In this document: in pieces, positions 12,774 through 24,454 of the stretch
How positions within the stretch are numbered: the stretch's first letter is position 1
Layout: each line of letters begins with the position of its first letter
Assembly (NCBI GenBank): GCA_030248215.1
Contig: JASANG010001593.1
Location: 22,973-86,972 of the forward strand
Reading direction: 5' to 3'
Length of the DNA: 64,000 nucleotides
DNA from: Enoplolaimus lenunculus
Lineage: Eukaryota > Nematoda > Enoplea > Enoplida > Thoracostomopsidae
Program-made: the position numbers and the translations under genes
Notes under the pieces: model-generated
The model's database searches: none
The model's input: only the letters and a program-made list of their open reading frames with translations
Told to the model about the DNA's origin: nothing

Positions 12774-12938
12774 AATACATTATTTAACTGGAAAGTATAT
12801 TTTTTGGCAAATTTCGCAACTGAATTTTTTAAATAAGACGATGAATTTAGAAAAATTGAAAAGTTGTAATATCTGTATGAAATTATCACAACGATACGCT
12901 ACGCTGCTGGAATCCGCAACTTTGGAATATATATTAAT

Positions 12939-14373
12939 ACTAGTAGTTAAAGTGCCCCTAATCGGGCCATGGAAAAGGATATGTTTTGTGTGCTACGTTC
13001 GGTGTGTAACCAGAAACCCGTAAAGTTTAGAAACGAGGTTTATATAAATTCTTAAATTCAGATCTGTGTTATGTTTTTTCGCAAAAAATGGCACCTATTG
13101 CACAGATCAGCAGAATTTAGATTGTCAAACAGTTTAACTAATGTTCACAAACACGCTATGATATGTCACACAGAAACATATTCGCAGCTTCGTACGGCAA
13201 CAAAACTTACACAAAAAACAAAGCCAGCTTATTACTTGCTTCGTAAGATTAGGGAACTTGGTTGAGCTTAGCTCCTAATTTAGAACGCAACTTCCCTGAC
13301 AAATCTTGCAAAACATGTCTTTTATTTCAGACACATTTGTCTTGTATTTCAGAAATACTATCTTAATCGTTTATGAAACAGACTCTTAAAAAATTTCACA
13401 CAATAAGTGTTAAAAATTTAAGACACATATTTCTGAAACATTTCAGAAACTAATGTCTTGCATTCAAGAATATATGTCTGGAGTAAAATTAAGACATAAT
13501 TGCCTTGAATTTATGAATATATTTCTTGAATTTCAGAAAATGTTTTTGTGTGTAATTTAGCATCATGCTCAGTTTAGGCTTGGAGTCATATTAATTCAAG
13601 ACCGGTCAGAATTTAAAATATGTAATTTCGCGACGAGACTTGGCATGTGTATAGAAGTAGGATTTGTTTCTGGAAAAGGTAATCAGTTTAGTCTTTGGCG
13701 ATGCGCATTCGATGCAATATTTTCACTGGGTTAATTTTGAGATCATTTACAAATACAAAGTTATTATTCCGATAAATATCAAGCTAAACTGGTTTTTTTA
13801 CTTTTGGCATGTTTTAATACAACATTTTCAGGAATGTTGTTTAATGTTTTAACTCAGGTTTGAATACTGTATTTCTTTTCGTCAGCTCCAGCTACTTTAA
13901 TGGTGAGGCAGTGCAAATTATTTTAAAAAATTATTTACTCAATAGCATTTCGGATATCCGGATGCACGTTTCTTTTCGGATACATATCCGGATATTTTTT
14001 ATATCCGGATATCCTTTTCCCGTTTATGGTATCAAGATAGTTTGTTACCGAATTTTGATAAGCTCAAAGTGAAATAAACTTTAACTGTTTTTTATGTGTA
14101 TATACGATTTGTTGCCGTACGAAGCTGCGAATATGTTTCTGTGTGACATATCATAGCGTGTTTGTGAACATTAGTTAAACTGTTTGACAATCTAAATTCT
14201 GCTGATCTGTGCAATAGGTGCCATTTTTTGCGAAAAAACATAACACAGATCTGAATTTAAGAATTTATATAAACCTCGTTTCTAAACTTTACGGGTTTCT
14301 GGTTACACACCGAACGTAGCACACAAAACATATCCTTTTCCATGGCCCGATTAGGGGCACTTTAACTACTAGT
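12939..14373. mobile_element. Element with 265-bp inverted arms that look identical
   Basis: The left arm (12,939-13,203) and right arm (14,109-14,373) are reverse complements of equal length. I found no mismatch when reading them against each other. The outer edges are ACTAGTAGTTAAAGTGCCCC and its complement. The 905-bp spacer holds a stretch rich in TTTCAGAAA/TTAAGACA motifs (13,290-13,560) and a cluster of GGATATCCGG palindromes (13,950-14,010). No transposase frame or target duplication is visible. It may be a foldback-type element or a gene-converted palindrome. Confidence 0.7.
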
Positions 14374-15252
14374 TTCATACCTTTACCCACGCAAATATCT
14401 CATAAAGTTATAGTTTTCTTTAGTCACACCTGTAGCGAAATGCGTTAACCTATAGCTCGTTTAAAGAAGTCTGTATTTTAATTCAAAGTGTAACATACGG
14501 CATATAAACCATAATTTGCCAGCGCTCTGACGGTGCTCTACGAAACACACTGTTGCCATATCATCGGGTCAGTCAAATATTGAAGAAACGCTCAATAACG
14601 GTGTCAAATATCACATTATCATTGACGCGCTTATTGAATGTAAAAACGTAAACTTATTGTACCTGCTCTACTTAACATAAATATGACTTATACAGCTGAC
14701 ACTAACTTTCTGTTAGGACGTTCAAAATTTGTACAGATCGTGGAATACATTTTGCTCTATGATCTTACCAAAGTTAACAATTAGGAGCGTGTGCTATGAT
14801 GTTTATGCACCGGATTCCCATTGCGGAAAAAATTATACCTAGCTTCGGCATATTACATTGCAAAATATTGCTCACTAAAACTATAGCAATCTTATGTTAG
14901 AATTACAATGTCTTGAAAGACATCAACCATAGACATGAGTGTTATCCCTGAAAAGGTAAAACATGATAAACACGCCATTTTTACGAAAATAACGCCTGTG
15001 CCTTTCGTTTCTCTAACGCATTCTTTATTTAGAACAGAAACAATAATTAAGTCAAGTATGAAATATTATTATCAATTTTTATGAGTGTGAAACCTGTTCC
15101 AACTGATTGTCATAGGCGCAACAGCTGTGTTCGGAAACGGCCTGCTGCTTCTTCCTTATAGCTGGAAACAAAAAAGTGTTACTTTATTTGTTACATAGTT
15201 ATTCAGATGCAATGTCAAGGAATGATTTTGGGCCATGATAGCTGTGCCAATG
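14374..15252. other. AT-rich DNA without recognisable features
   Basis: No exon-like frame, element ends or repeats are recognised here. Confidence 0.4.
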
Positions 15253-15495
15253 CTACAATTTTGTACTGGGGTTTAATTCAAGAAAATGACTATAGAGTCC
15301 TGCTCGAGATGTTTTCTTGTACTTTGTACCCTCGCTTACCAACATATAGTTGTCAAACGGACCCACTTTAAATTCAGCATTTGTATTTGGATTTAATGAA
15401 AATATTCTGTTGGTGCGTTTCCCCGGATTCGTTGCTGCCTCCGAACCCTTACGCCACTCATTTAAGAAATTCAAGATTTCATCACAGCTAGCTAT
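15253..15495 (-). CDS. Possible terminal coding exon, unrecognised
   Basis: On the minus strand a possible acceptor (TTTTTGGTAG just above 15,495) leads into an 80-codon frame beginning IASCDEILNFLNEWRKG and ending LYSHFLELNPSTKL before a stop. Its mixed composition (charged residues, NPNTNAEFKVGPFDNY) looks more protein-like than the chance frames nearby, but I recognise no family and the acceptor is weak. Just above lie CCGGAGCCGGA repeats (15,505-15,560 and 15,930-15,970). The same motif recurs in the foldback-element centres at 42,380 and 60,170, so this could equally be repeat-derived. Confidence 0.25.
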   Translation of the reverse strand: MASCDEILNFLNEWRKGSEAATNPGKRTNRIFSLNPNTNAEFKVGPFDNYMLVSEGTKYKKTSRAGLYSHFLELNPSTKL

Positions 15496-15629
15496 CTACC
15501 AAAAATGACGGAGCCGGAGCAAAATAATCTAATATCTCTGGCCGGAGCTGTATAACGAATTCAAATCTAATACTAGATTGCATTCAAATATCAGAACGTA
15601 GGTAACAATTCTGCCTTCCCTCTGGCTAT

Positions 15630-15740
15630 TATTTGCTTACGCTTACGCTTCGTCACAGACTTACTTTGTGCTAATGTTTAAGCTTAGCCTTAGGAATAGG
15701 AATATGCTGAGCTATACTGTTACGCCCGTAAAAAACACTG
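15630..15740 (-). mobile_element. Decayed TTAGGC-core element fragment
   Basis: CTTACGCTTACGCTTCG, then TTAAGCTTAGCCTTAGGAA, then AGGAATATGCTGAGC and ACTGTTACGCCCG, follow the order of parts seen in the better copies. The outer ends are not clear. Confidence 0.45.
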
Positions 15741-16469
15741 GCCATCTTTTTCAGGTTTTCCAGCGTTATTGTAAACCAATAAAGATTGTGAATGTACACG
15801 GGCATTTCCATTACTTGTATGGCAGAAAAAATATGTAAAAGTAGGTTGATCAGTTTCATGGTAGTTGGCATAACTTTAAGATAGTGTCAATTTTTTGAAG
15901 TTAAAAAATTACACATGTTAAAATACCGGAGCCGGATGTCGATTTTTTGCCGGAGCCGGATATCCGGTCGCACCGTGCTATCTACACATTTGTCTGAGTA
16001 AAACATGCAATTATTTTTCTAAATGGTCGACAGTAGGTACGCACGTTCGTTTATATGTAAATGGTTGGCGGTGGGCCCATTTATATCAAAAGGCCAGTGC
16101 CTGTTTTTCGGGCTAGTCCATTAATACGCATAGAAAAAAAACCAAGTATTAAAAACTAACCATTTCTTGAAATATTGCTGGATTACATTTTCGCCACGTC
16201 GTCCAAAGTTTCAGGTCTGTAATTGAAATAAGCCTATTACTGCAGACTCATGTCAGACAGCGGACGGGCAGCCGATCAATTTTTTTCTTTCGAACCAACA
16301 CGTAACCTGGAAAGCTCAGTTATTATTCACACACTGTTCACTAGCCAGTTCAAAGAATTTTCGTAATTTTAGGGCAAAGTAAATCAAATTACTGTGCTGA
16401 AGATTCTATACAGCACACGACGCGGCCATTCAAGCAATTCTTATTCCAGTATGTCAGTCTAGGTAGAAA

Positions 16470-16549
16470 CCAAGGACATCAGAGAGCAAGGATAGAACTC
16501 TCTGCCTATGGATCATTAAGCGAGCACTCTACCACTGCGCCACGTAGCC
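16470..16549 (-). repeat. tRNA-derived SINE head, degraded
   Basis: The minus strand reads GGCTACGTGGCGCAGTGGTA then GAGTGCTCGCTTAATGATCC, which is tRNA-like from the acceptor 5' strand through the D arm (A box). It is followed by GAGTTCTATCCTTGCTC in the place of the T arm (B box). The mismatched arms and mutated B box (GTTCTATCC) argue against a working tRNA gene. A SINE relic is the better call. Confidence 0.6.
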
Positions 16550-16979
16550 TTTTTCGTCGACTATATCTGTCGACCGTACACCACAATGTGCACTGCATTT
16601 ATTGCATATGCACAAGGACAAGTATGTCTCACATACTTACACAGTATATGTGTGTCTAGAATTGTTAGTGTTACAATACAGAATGTACACAACCCGACAG
16701 CTTTGCACTCGTTAATTATGTATGTAAAATAATCATACGGTGTTCTACAGTTTGTGGTAAAAGTTACATACAACGCACCAGGGTTGGGCACCGGAAAAAA
16801 CCAACAGAAAAACATTTTTGGGTAGCTTTCCGGATTTTCCTGAGTTGTCTCACGCCGTCTATTCAGATCGAGAGTTTCACTGACACGTTCTAATACATTA
16901 TGTTAACTGTAACCGCTACAAACCTAAATTTTATGCAGACGTAAATTCGGTGAATCAACGACAATTCGTCACCAACAGA

Positions 16980-17405
16980 TTTGTAAGTCTATGCCTAAGC
17001 TCAACAGTCCTAAACCAAAACCCTAAGCCTATGCTTACGAATGATGAGCGATAAATTGTTGAATCTAAGAAATGTGGAACTACATGTTGTCAGCAAGATA
17101 TTAAATGACAACTTGTTAATAAACAGTTTTAAAATATTCGGGTTCACAACCGCAAATAGTTCCTACCCGGTCGCTCAGAACTGTAAAACACCAGATTTCA
17201 AAATCAAAACTATTTGGGGAAAATGGAACAGCCTTGACGCTTATGCTTGCGCTATTCACTTGTTTGAAAGCTTATTTTAACCATCGATATGTGTTGCACG
17301 CCGTCTAGGATACCTTTTATTCGTAATTTAGCTAAATGGGCTTGTTAGATGGTTTCAGACCATCAAAACTGGAGTTAGACTTAGGCTTAGCCTTAGGCTT
17401 AAGCT
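16980..17405. repeat. Scattered TTAGGC-type fragments
   Basis: Short degenerate CCTAAG/TTAGGC runs occur at 16,986-17,035 and 17,370-17,404, one in each orientation. The flanks are too decayed to define element ends. The 79-codon frame between them (17,041-17,280) has no recognisable domain. Confidence 0.4.
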
Positions 17406-17864
17406 AGCCAACCAGAATATTTCGCTAGGCATATTATTTACATAACATGGGTTAAATGCTGCACTTTACATACAAATAACTAGCTATGTACATTATTAAA
17501 TTAATGCTATAAGCCCGGCATGTTTTTTAAACATCGGAAACATTGCCAAAGCGTTTTACTATGTTTATACAGCAATTAGCTTACTTCGTGGCAGCAAAGC
17601 CAACGCAACCCACTATTGAGCAAACAATATGGTAACAACAGTTTCCAGTTACTATTGGTTGCTGAGATTACTTTGACGCCATTTATCTGAGTCAAAATTC
17701 AACGAAAATTTGCATTGAAATGATGAAAAAATGAAACATTATTTCCTAAATAACCAGTGAAATTGGTTCATCTTGTAACATGAGAAAGCTCAGTTGGCTA
17801 TCGTTCAGCATGCCAAACATTTTTGGCTGCACTCTTATAAAAACGAAAATACTTCCAACTTTTA

Positions 17865-17936
17865 TAATCAAAATTTTTTATTAAAACATATTATAAAATA
17901 ATATAATAATAATAAATAATAATAATAATAATAAGA
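17865..17936. repeat. AT / AAT microsatellite
   Basis: An ATTATAAAATAATATAATAA tract passes into (AAT)n. Confidence 0.8.
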
Positions 17937-17988
17937 GACACTACCGTGTCCTTATGATATTCATATATCACTTGTACAATATTGATTC

Positions 17989-18346
17989 GGTTTCTGAAAC
18001 CCTACTTAAGTACAACTTAGTACTTAAGTACGCGCTAAGCAATTACTTAACCATTTTGTCGTTTTTATAATCGTACTTAAGTTAAGCAAATACTTAAGTC
18101 GCTGATTAAATATGATATATTGCAGATGAGCTGTTCTGGCGTACTAACCTTGGTTTTAATTGAAACTGTTGACTCATTGTGTGCCTTTAATATATAAAGC
18201 AAAACAACTACTCTATTATTACGACATGGGCGCCATTTGCATTATTTGTTTTTGCTCGAAAATTTAACTATTTACTTATGTCGGCGACTTAAGTAATAAC
18301 TTAAGTATAACCTAAGTAAATACATAAGTAAGATTTCAGAAACCCA
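17989..18346. mobile_element. Inverted-repeat MITE with ACTTAAGT iterons
   Basis: The ends are inverted: GGTTTCTGAAACCCTACTTA on the left and the complement of TAAGATTTCAGAAACCC on the right. Both subterminal regions hold many copies of the palindrome ACTTAAGT and near variants (ACTTAGGT, ACTTATGT). The centre is unique and non-coding. The layout suggests clustered transposase binding sites, which is inference. Confidence 0.65.
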
Positions 18347-19102
18347 GCCAGTAACGTATTAAAAGAGTTTACAATGCTTCTCTGTTTATTTCCCCATACT
18401 TGTAGTGTTAATTTGAAAGAAAGCGAAACGGGCCTTTGCCACAGAAAAGCAGCGAACGGGCTAGGCACCGTAGAAGATTTTTACCTTGCTAGAAAACTAA
18501 ACTTGGCTTGTCAGTCGTCGAAACCCTTTGTATGCTCCTCGTGATAATTTTCAACCCGCTAGCAAAATGAGCTAGCTACAGGCCTGAATCAAATCTGACC
18601 AATGATAGTTTTTTGCTAATAAACTGTAAGCAGCAGCAGCCTGAAGGTATATGCGCCATTTGTAACCAAATATAGGTTTTTTCAGTAAAAGCAAAGTAAT
18701 AAACGTTTATATGGAATCTAACCAACAACATTTTCTTACGATTAGAAATTAAAATTGAAAAAATTGCTTACAACAAAAGTGGAGAAACGCAGCAACAATT
18801 TCACTGCATAATTTGATCCACCTGCATGCCTAATGTAATGCGATAATATATTTGTGCTTCGTTCCCAATAATTTTCGTGCATTTAATGCTACTATGTTCA
18901 AATACTTGTCAAGTAATGGTCGGTAATTGTTCTTTTATCAGCGTACAAGCTAAACAAGCTTCGAAATCTGGACTTGTAACGTGTATCTAAAAGTTGCCAC
19001 ATGACGTACAAAAGTTATTACAAAAATGCATAAAACAATTATTGAAATATTTTCTTGCACTTAAGAATTGCATTGTTTAAGCCCAAAAATTCACGTCTTA
19101 AA

Positions 19103-19288
19103 AAGTGGCGGACGCAGAAATTTCTGACGATGGGACGGGCTTGCAATAGTTCTGAAACGCAATTTTTATCCTATGCCATACATATGTGCCAATTTTAAGA
19201 GGAGCAAAATTGTAAGCAAGTGACCTTACCATTTTATCCCGAAAAATTTACTGACAGGGGTATTCGCTCCAGTCTGGATGCGCTGGTG
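19103..19288. mobile_element. hAT-like short element (GTGGCGGA..CTGGATGCGC ends)
   Basis: The left end AGTGGCGGACGCAGAAATTT is mirrored by the right end CCAGTCTGGATGCGCTGGTG. This is the widely seen hAT end type CAGTGGCGGATCCAG. The body is non-coding and the target duplication is unclear. Confidence 0.5.
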
Positions 19289-19685
19289 ATCCTAAACTAT
19301 AAACAGTTTGCAACCTTCGCATTGATTTTCGCACATAACTGTCACTTAAAACGAAATTTTTAATTTGTCAAGAGTGAAAAAAAGAACGTCAAAAATGTTA
19401 CTGGCTCATGTACGCGCGCGTCAAATCAGACTTTGTAACCAATCTTATGTCATTGCAAATTATTGCTAAAGTGCAAGATATGTCATGCTGTACGATACTA
19501 AATGTGCAAACATATATACGAAACGCAGTTTTTAAACACTTCTGAACATAAACTGGCCAAGAATATACATAGAAAACTCTTAAAGTTTTGGTCAGTAAAT
19601 TAGTTTTGTACTAATGATAATTGCTATGTGACATTTAGTTTCTAGCCTAAATCGTTTATTTTATGTCTAAAGCATGACCAGCGGG

Positions 19686-19855
19686 CTGTACCGGAGTAGG
19701 CTAGGGTGCCCCCCCAAATTTAGCCGTGGGGTTCCCTTACGAATATTGAAATAATTTTTCAAAGTTTTTGTTTACAATCTTCTTAGGGTAGGTGGCCTCT
19801 TAGGACTGAGCCCCCTATCCCGAATGGGGGATGAAGGGTGGCTGCTCCGGCCCTG
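19686..19855. mobile_element. hAT-like short element (CAGGGCCGGAG-type ends)
   Basis: The minus-strand right end is CAGGGCCGGAGCAGCCACCC, and the left end GGCTGTACCGGAGTAGGC is its decayed partner. The flanks CCAGCGGG (19,678-19,685) and CCAGCGGC (19,856-19,863) form a near-perfect 8-bp target duplication. It is non-coding and G/C-rich at both ends. Confidence 0.65.
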
Positions 19856-20269
19856 CCAGCGGCGGTTCGGTATCAAAACCCGCTTTATGATTTTTAACCA
19901 GGAGTTTTTAGGAACGCTTCACTGAAATCGCAAGATGGCCTCTAAATAAAATTTGCATCACTGAACGTAACCTCGTTTTGTCAAAATTTTGAATACATAT
20001 TATATACCTGCATAGAGCAAAATAAAATGTAAACATTATCTAAAAATCGCAGTTGTCAGTGCTGATAGCGCGCTTGAGCTCTGATAATCTGTTGCGGTTG
20101 CATTGAGTTGCATGCAATATCTGATGAGTTTGTGTATATATAAAACAGCAAAATTTAAACAAATATAAAAAGTAATTTAAGTATTATTCGTCGTCCTTTT
20201 TACACAACACTTTAAAATAAACACCAAGTGTCGCATGCGTATTTATCCAAACTTTTGAGTCATATATAT

Positions 20270-20427
20270 CGCTCTCTTTATCTCAGAATTCGGCTGCTCC
20301 GTGTTGGTCCTATACGGTCTGCGCGACCCCTGTTTGAAGTTTTGCCCAAAATTAATGACCACGCCGGGAATCGAACCTCGGCCCTCTTGCGCTGGATCCA
20401 AGCATGCTACTACTCACCACGCGGTCA
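20270..20427 (-). repeat. tRNA-derived SINE
   Basis: The 72-nt head (20,356-20,427, minus strand) folds as a tRNA: acceptor TGACCGC pairs with GTGGTCA over seven pairs, there is a D-arm-like GTGAGTAGTAGC, an anticodon-like loop containing CCA, and a clean B box GGTTCGATTCC. The body continues downstream on the minus strand through TTTTGGGCAAAACTTC, a GGGGTCGCGCAGACCG block and a CGGAGCAGCCGAATTC block. The attached body, no CCA end and an anticodon-stem mismatch indicate a SINE rather than a tRNA gene. Confidence 0.7.
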
Positions 20428-20583
20428 TTGCAACAACTTCTTATACCGGCATATATGCACAGGCATGGCAACATTTGCTTTACATACACTTTACGTGCAC
20501 ATATACCGACACTCCGCAATCAGAAATTGTTTATGGGGTCAAAACATTTCCTCCAGAGAATTAAGAAAAATTTCTTAACACAG

Positions 20584-20693
20584 CATTATTTTAATGCAGT
20601 TGAAAAAATTTCGGATGGGGCCGAAGCTGTTCGTAACGGGGGTGGCGACGTCCCCGACGCCCTGCTGCAGTCGCGACTTGGAAATGGATTCAA
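20584..20693 (+). CDS. Candidate internal exon, unrecognised
   Basis: The acceptor TTTCTTAACACAG precedes 20,584 and the donor AA|GTACGT follows 20,693, enclosing 36 codons plus two bases. The peptide HYFNAVEKISDGAEAVRNGG continues into GDVPDALLQSRLGNGF. Local G/C content and codon choice (GAC, GTC, CCC, GCC, CTG) stand out from the AT-rich surroundings. No family is recognised. The minus-strand frame over the same bases lacks a donor. It is too short to be certain. Confidence 0.3.
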
Positions 20694-20989
20694 GTACGTG
20701 GTTTTTTAGTAAAGTCACAAACGAACCTATGCAATGCTCGTCGAATCGTAGATGTACCTTCAACATCCGCTTCAGTGTATATAAGTTTTCTGAAATGCTT
20801 CAAATAATAGAAAAACATGACGTTTGAAGTGTATAACAGCCAACAATATTTTTAGTCAAGTCCAAAGCTGTACCTGCAATAAGAAATGGCCCAAAAAATT
20901 TCAATTGTTTCCCTGCGAAGATTTTGAACAATAATAATCAAATTCAAGACGTCAATCTCACAGAGCTTAAACATTTAATAACCAATTTC

Positions 20990-21172
20990 CTCGATTAAAT
21001 CTCACGGTCCTTATTAAATCTCTTGGTCCTTATTAAATCCTATGGTCGTTACTAATTCGCACGGTCCATATTAAACCACGCGGTCCTTATTAAATCCCGC
21101 GGTCCTTATTAAATCCCACGGTCTTTATAAACTCCCACGGTCTTTTTTTAAATCCCACGATGCTTGAACTGC
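20990..21172. repeat. ~23-bp tandem repeat (TTAAATCCCACGGTCCTTA)
   Basis: About eight degenerate copies of CGGTCCTTATTAAATCCCA lie head to tail. The unit has no coding potential. Confidence 0.8.
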
Positions 21173-22280
21173 AACTTAAATAACAAACGCAATGCTATAT
21201 GCTTACAAAAATGAAACTTAAAAATGCACACACTTCTTACGCAACGTACCATTGGACGTGAGAGTGGCCAAAGATAGTTGTTTTTCCGCAACGCGTTCAA
21301 AGTTTTATAAAATTATTAATCTAGTTTTCTATCGTAAAGCGAAACTAAAAATTTACAGACGCCGCGGTATTGCAATTGATAGTGGATAACGGAGAACTTA
21401 GTCTTTCTATCAGGGCGAAGTGTCTATGGGTGAAGCTTGGATACATAGAGACAAGAAACTGAAAAAACCATACAACTGGGGTAGGGTGTGTGAGAATTCG
21501 AAGCATATAGACACAGGCCTAAATATAGGCTAATGTTACTCTAAGGATTGCGCTATACGTTACTGTCGCTCGACACTGCCGCGCGCCACCGCTCGCTCTA
21601 TGCGTTTCCTACAAAAATATCGACTAAAAATGAACTTTGTACGACGGTGCGCGTCGAGTATAGCGAAAGCCAAAGAGCCGTGAACTGTAAACATATCCTT
21701 AAGCCTTAGTTTAAAGCAAAAACTGTAGTTTAAATCTAAGTCTACTTTTTTGTAGTCCCACAATCACTGATATTGAAAGTTGAAATAACGCCGAAACGGT
21801 TAAGCTTAAAGCGTAGCTTAAAGCTGACAGTTTCATAGTTTGTGATGCAGGATACAATTCACCACATACCAAATTTTAATTGTAATCGTTTAAAAGGGAG
21901 AGAAATAAGGAATAAAAATGTGTCATCGTTAATTTTTTACGAAATGTTTTACAATCGCGAACCAATAATTTCCCTTTCGAATGGAGAATATCAAAAATTA
22001 TTCAAAAACATCGTTTTGGCGTCTGTACTGGATTTAAAAATTGTTCCATATTTGAGCTCGAGCTGCATCGAATTAAGTACAATTTGTCAAACTTTGTGAC
22101 AAAAATTTTTTTGGATCGCAAGAGGGTACCTTGTGACCTTAAAAATCGAATTTTTTAAACATTCGAATTTAGGCGCGAAATAATCAGGGAAAGTAATGAA
22201 AAGCTCAAATATGCAAAAAATTTTAAAATCGAACCATTTTTGGCCGAGCCCGGGCTGGGGGGGTAACGCAAAAAACCCTT

Positions 22281-22954
22281 AATGCGGGGTTCACGTTATA
22301 ACTGGGGGAGGCGGGACACGGTTTGTCCCATGTTGATTCGACGTCAACGTTAAAATCCGGGCTCTTATATCGGGTCAACAGACAAAACTCGAATGTCATA
22401 TGACATTATCTTACTAACCACCGCTGTCAAATGATCAATGTGTACAAGAGACGTTATGTCACGAGATACTGTGGGACATTTATGCGAATATCATATGATA
22501 TTCCAAAATTTCAACGAATATCATATGATAATCAGTGGGACAGTGTAACCTTTGGGTACTAATAACTAAATGAAAAGTTGGTCGGTAGCGGCACAAATGT
22601 GCTTTAAATACCAAATGCACGCCTGCAAATCGTTTCCAACACCAAATCGCTTAACACCACAGCTTCAAATTCAAAAATTCAAATTTCAAATTCTAGTATC
22701 ATATGGTATTCAACAGGACAATTTGGGTATGTTATACCTCAAGTATGCAGACATTTGAAAATATATCATATGATATTCGCAGACACTACGTCGAATATCG
22801 TATGATATTGAAGAACTAAAAGGTGACTCAAGCAGACAAATACGAATTTTTGAATGCGATATAGGGTCTATATGCAGACGAAATGTTACCCAATAGTCTA
22901 ATAGGAACGAAACGTGTCCCAAAGCTGCCCCGGTTACAACATGAACCCCGCATT
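22281..22954. mobile_element. Inverted-repeat element with AATATCATATGATATT palindromes
   Basis: The left end AATGCGGGGTTCACGTTATA and the minus-strand right end AATGCGGGGTTCATGTTGTA are clear terminal inverted repeats that extend through GGGG and GGGACACG. Inside, the 16-base palindrome AATATCATATGATATT or close variants occurs at about 22,397, 22,487, 22,512, 22,697, 22,762 and 22,795. A fragment of the same family lies inverted at about 55,540-55,785. The open frames inside look like chance frames. Confidence 0.7.
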
Positions 22955-24253
22955 AGCCTACGTATTAAAAAGATACACCAAAATCTGAAAATTCTGAAAC
23001 TCTGCGATATCGATCAAAATTGTTCAGGAGCCCTTTTTATTGTGTTTTATACATCTTTACTGGAAGGCCTTCGATAAGTTTTCTTTTCGAGTTTTCTTTT
23101 ACAACACGAACAAATTCCTACTAAACCGAGTTCCGATTATGAAAACTTAATAAAACTTGCCGCTGCTACAAAAGTTGCGCTTTTATTTTTCTCACCCGCA
23201 CGGATACACAAACAAGACCGTAGCTAAACGGTGGCCGGGATAACTTGCCCTGTCGCGTAACTATTCCTGGTTGCTGGCTTGGCTAAAGACAACATTCTGT
23301 CTGGCATTCTTCTAAATTTCAGCGGTCAAATCACGCTGTTTAACCACGTTTAAAACGAAAATTGAAGTTTAGCACAGGTTTTGTTTTCAAAAAACACAGT
23401 TTTCAACCCGTGAACAACGCTTTCTGTAAACCTGCAAGGAAATATATATATATGTACGTATACATATATACATATATATTTATTTATTTATTTATTTATT
23501 ACGGCCGTTTTGTTGTGCTGCTAAACTTTATTTGGGATTCGAGCAATTTATTCTGAAAAAATTCAGAGTTCGAAAACATTTCACCCGTTACCACCCGTCA
23601 ATTGTAATTCCTGTGAGACTTGACTTGGCGAATGGCATAAACACGTGCTGGAAAATTACTACAGAATAGAAAACAAACATTTGAGATCAACGTTGAGCAT
23701 GGTTTAAAATTTAAATTGAACTGTCACCAAGTATTGCTAAATTCTTAGACTATAGATTTTGAATGGTTTAGTCATTATACCGAATGGTTGTGAGTCTGGC
23801 TTTTGGAAAGTTAAACAAGACGGTTAGACCTAATTTTATCAGTTCTACCTTTCGACTTCATCAAGCTTCTGATTGCTGCTATACTATATAAATTGCTACG
23901 GTTTCGATCTCTTAGTAGAAGAAGTTTCTGAACGTTTATACGTAAATCTAAATGAGTTTCGCACGGCATAGGTTAAGCCAACCTATCAAAATGTCAAACA
24001 CTGAAACGGTTATAACTTCAATTAAAATCCACATAAATTTACGTTGATCACCGACAAATAAACAAATCAACCATACTTAATTTAATGAGGCCTTTTGTCA
24101 TTATTTTTTTCAACGTTCCTCCACGTAAAATAAAGCGAACTTTTAAAATTCGTCGCATATGATAGTCGATCAAGAACACTGTCGTAATACAATTTTCGTC
24201 CTACCAAACGTTTAACTTTGAGAAAGTTATCGTTTTAGGTTCATAGGAGCCAT
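22955..24253. other. AT-rich DNA with TATA/TTTA microsatellite
   Basis: The only clear feature is an ATATATATATGTACGTATAC to (TTTA)n tract at 23,438-23,500. A small G/C-rich patch at 23,210-23,330 has no splice-bounded frame. Confidence 0.5.
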
Positions 24254-24454
24254 GGCCCATGTATGGAACAGGGCCGGATCGTTTTCCGGATGGGCTATAA
24301 TAGAGTCAGTTTAAGCTTTAGACAATTTTTTGCTTAGGCTTAGACTTAGGCTTAGGAATTGCCTCATCCATACGCTTAGGTTTAGGCTTAGGCTTAGACT
24401 TAGGATTAGGAATATGCTTATGCTACTGTTCAGGCCCAGTTCAATACATGGGCC
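24254..24454 (-). mobile_element. hAT-like TTAGGC-core element
   Basis: The left end GGCCCATGTATGGAACAGGG and the right end TTCAATACATGGGCC are inverted repeats of the family type. The core carries two GGCTTA-hexamer runs around GGAATTGCCTCATCC, then AGGAATATGCTTATG. Flanks GGAGCCAT and GAAGCCGC match at 5 of 8 positions, a weak target-site trace. Confidence 0.7.

Noticed and set aside
20356-20427. Functional tRNA gene with CCA anticodon
   Set aside because: The acceptor stem pairs, but the anticodon and T stems have mismatches and a SINE-like body follows, so a tRNA-derived SINE is more likely.
20990-21172. CRISPR-like array
   Set aside because: Degenerate units are head to tail with no unique spacers, in a eukaryotic context.
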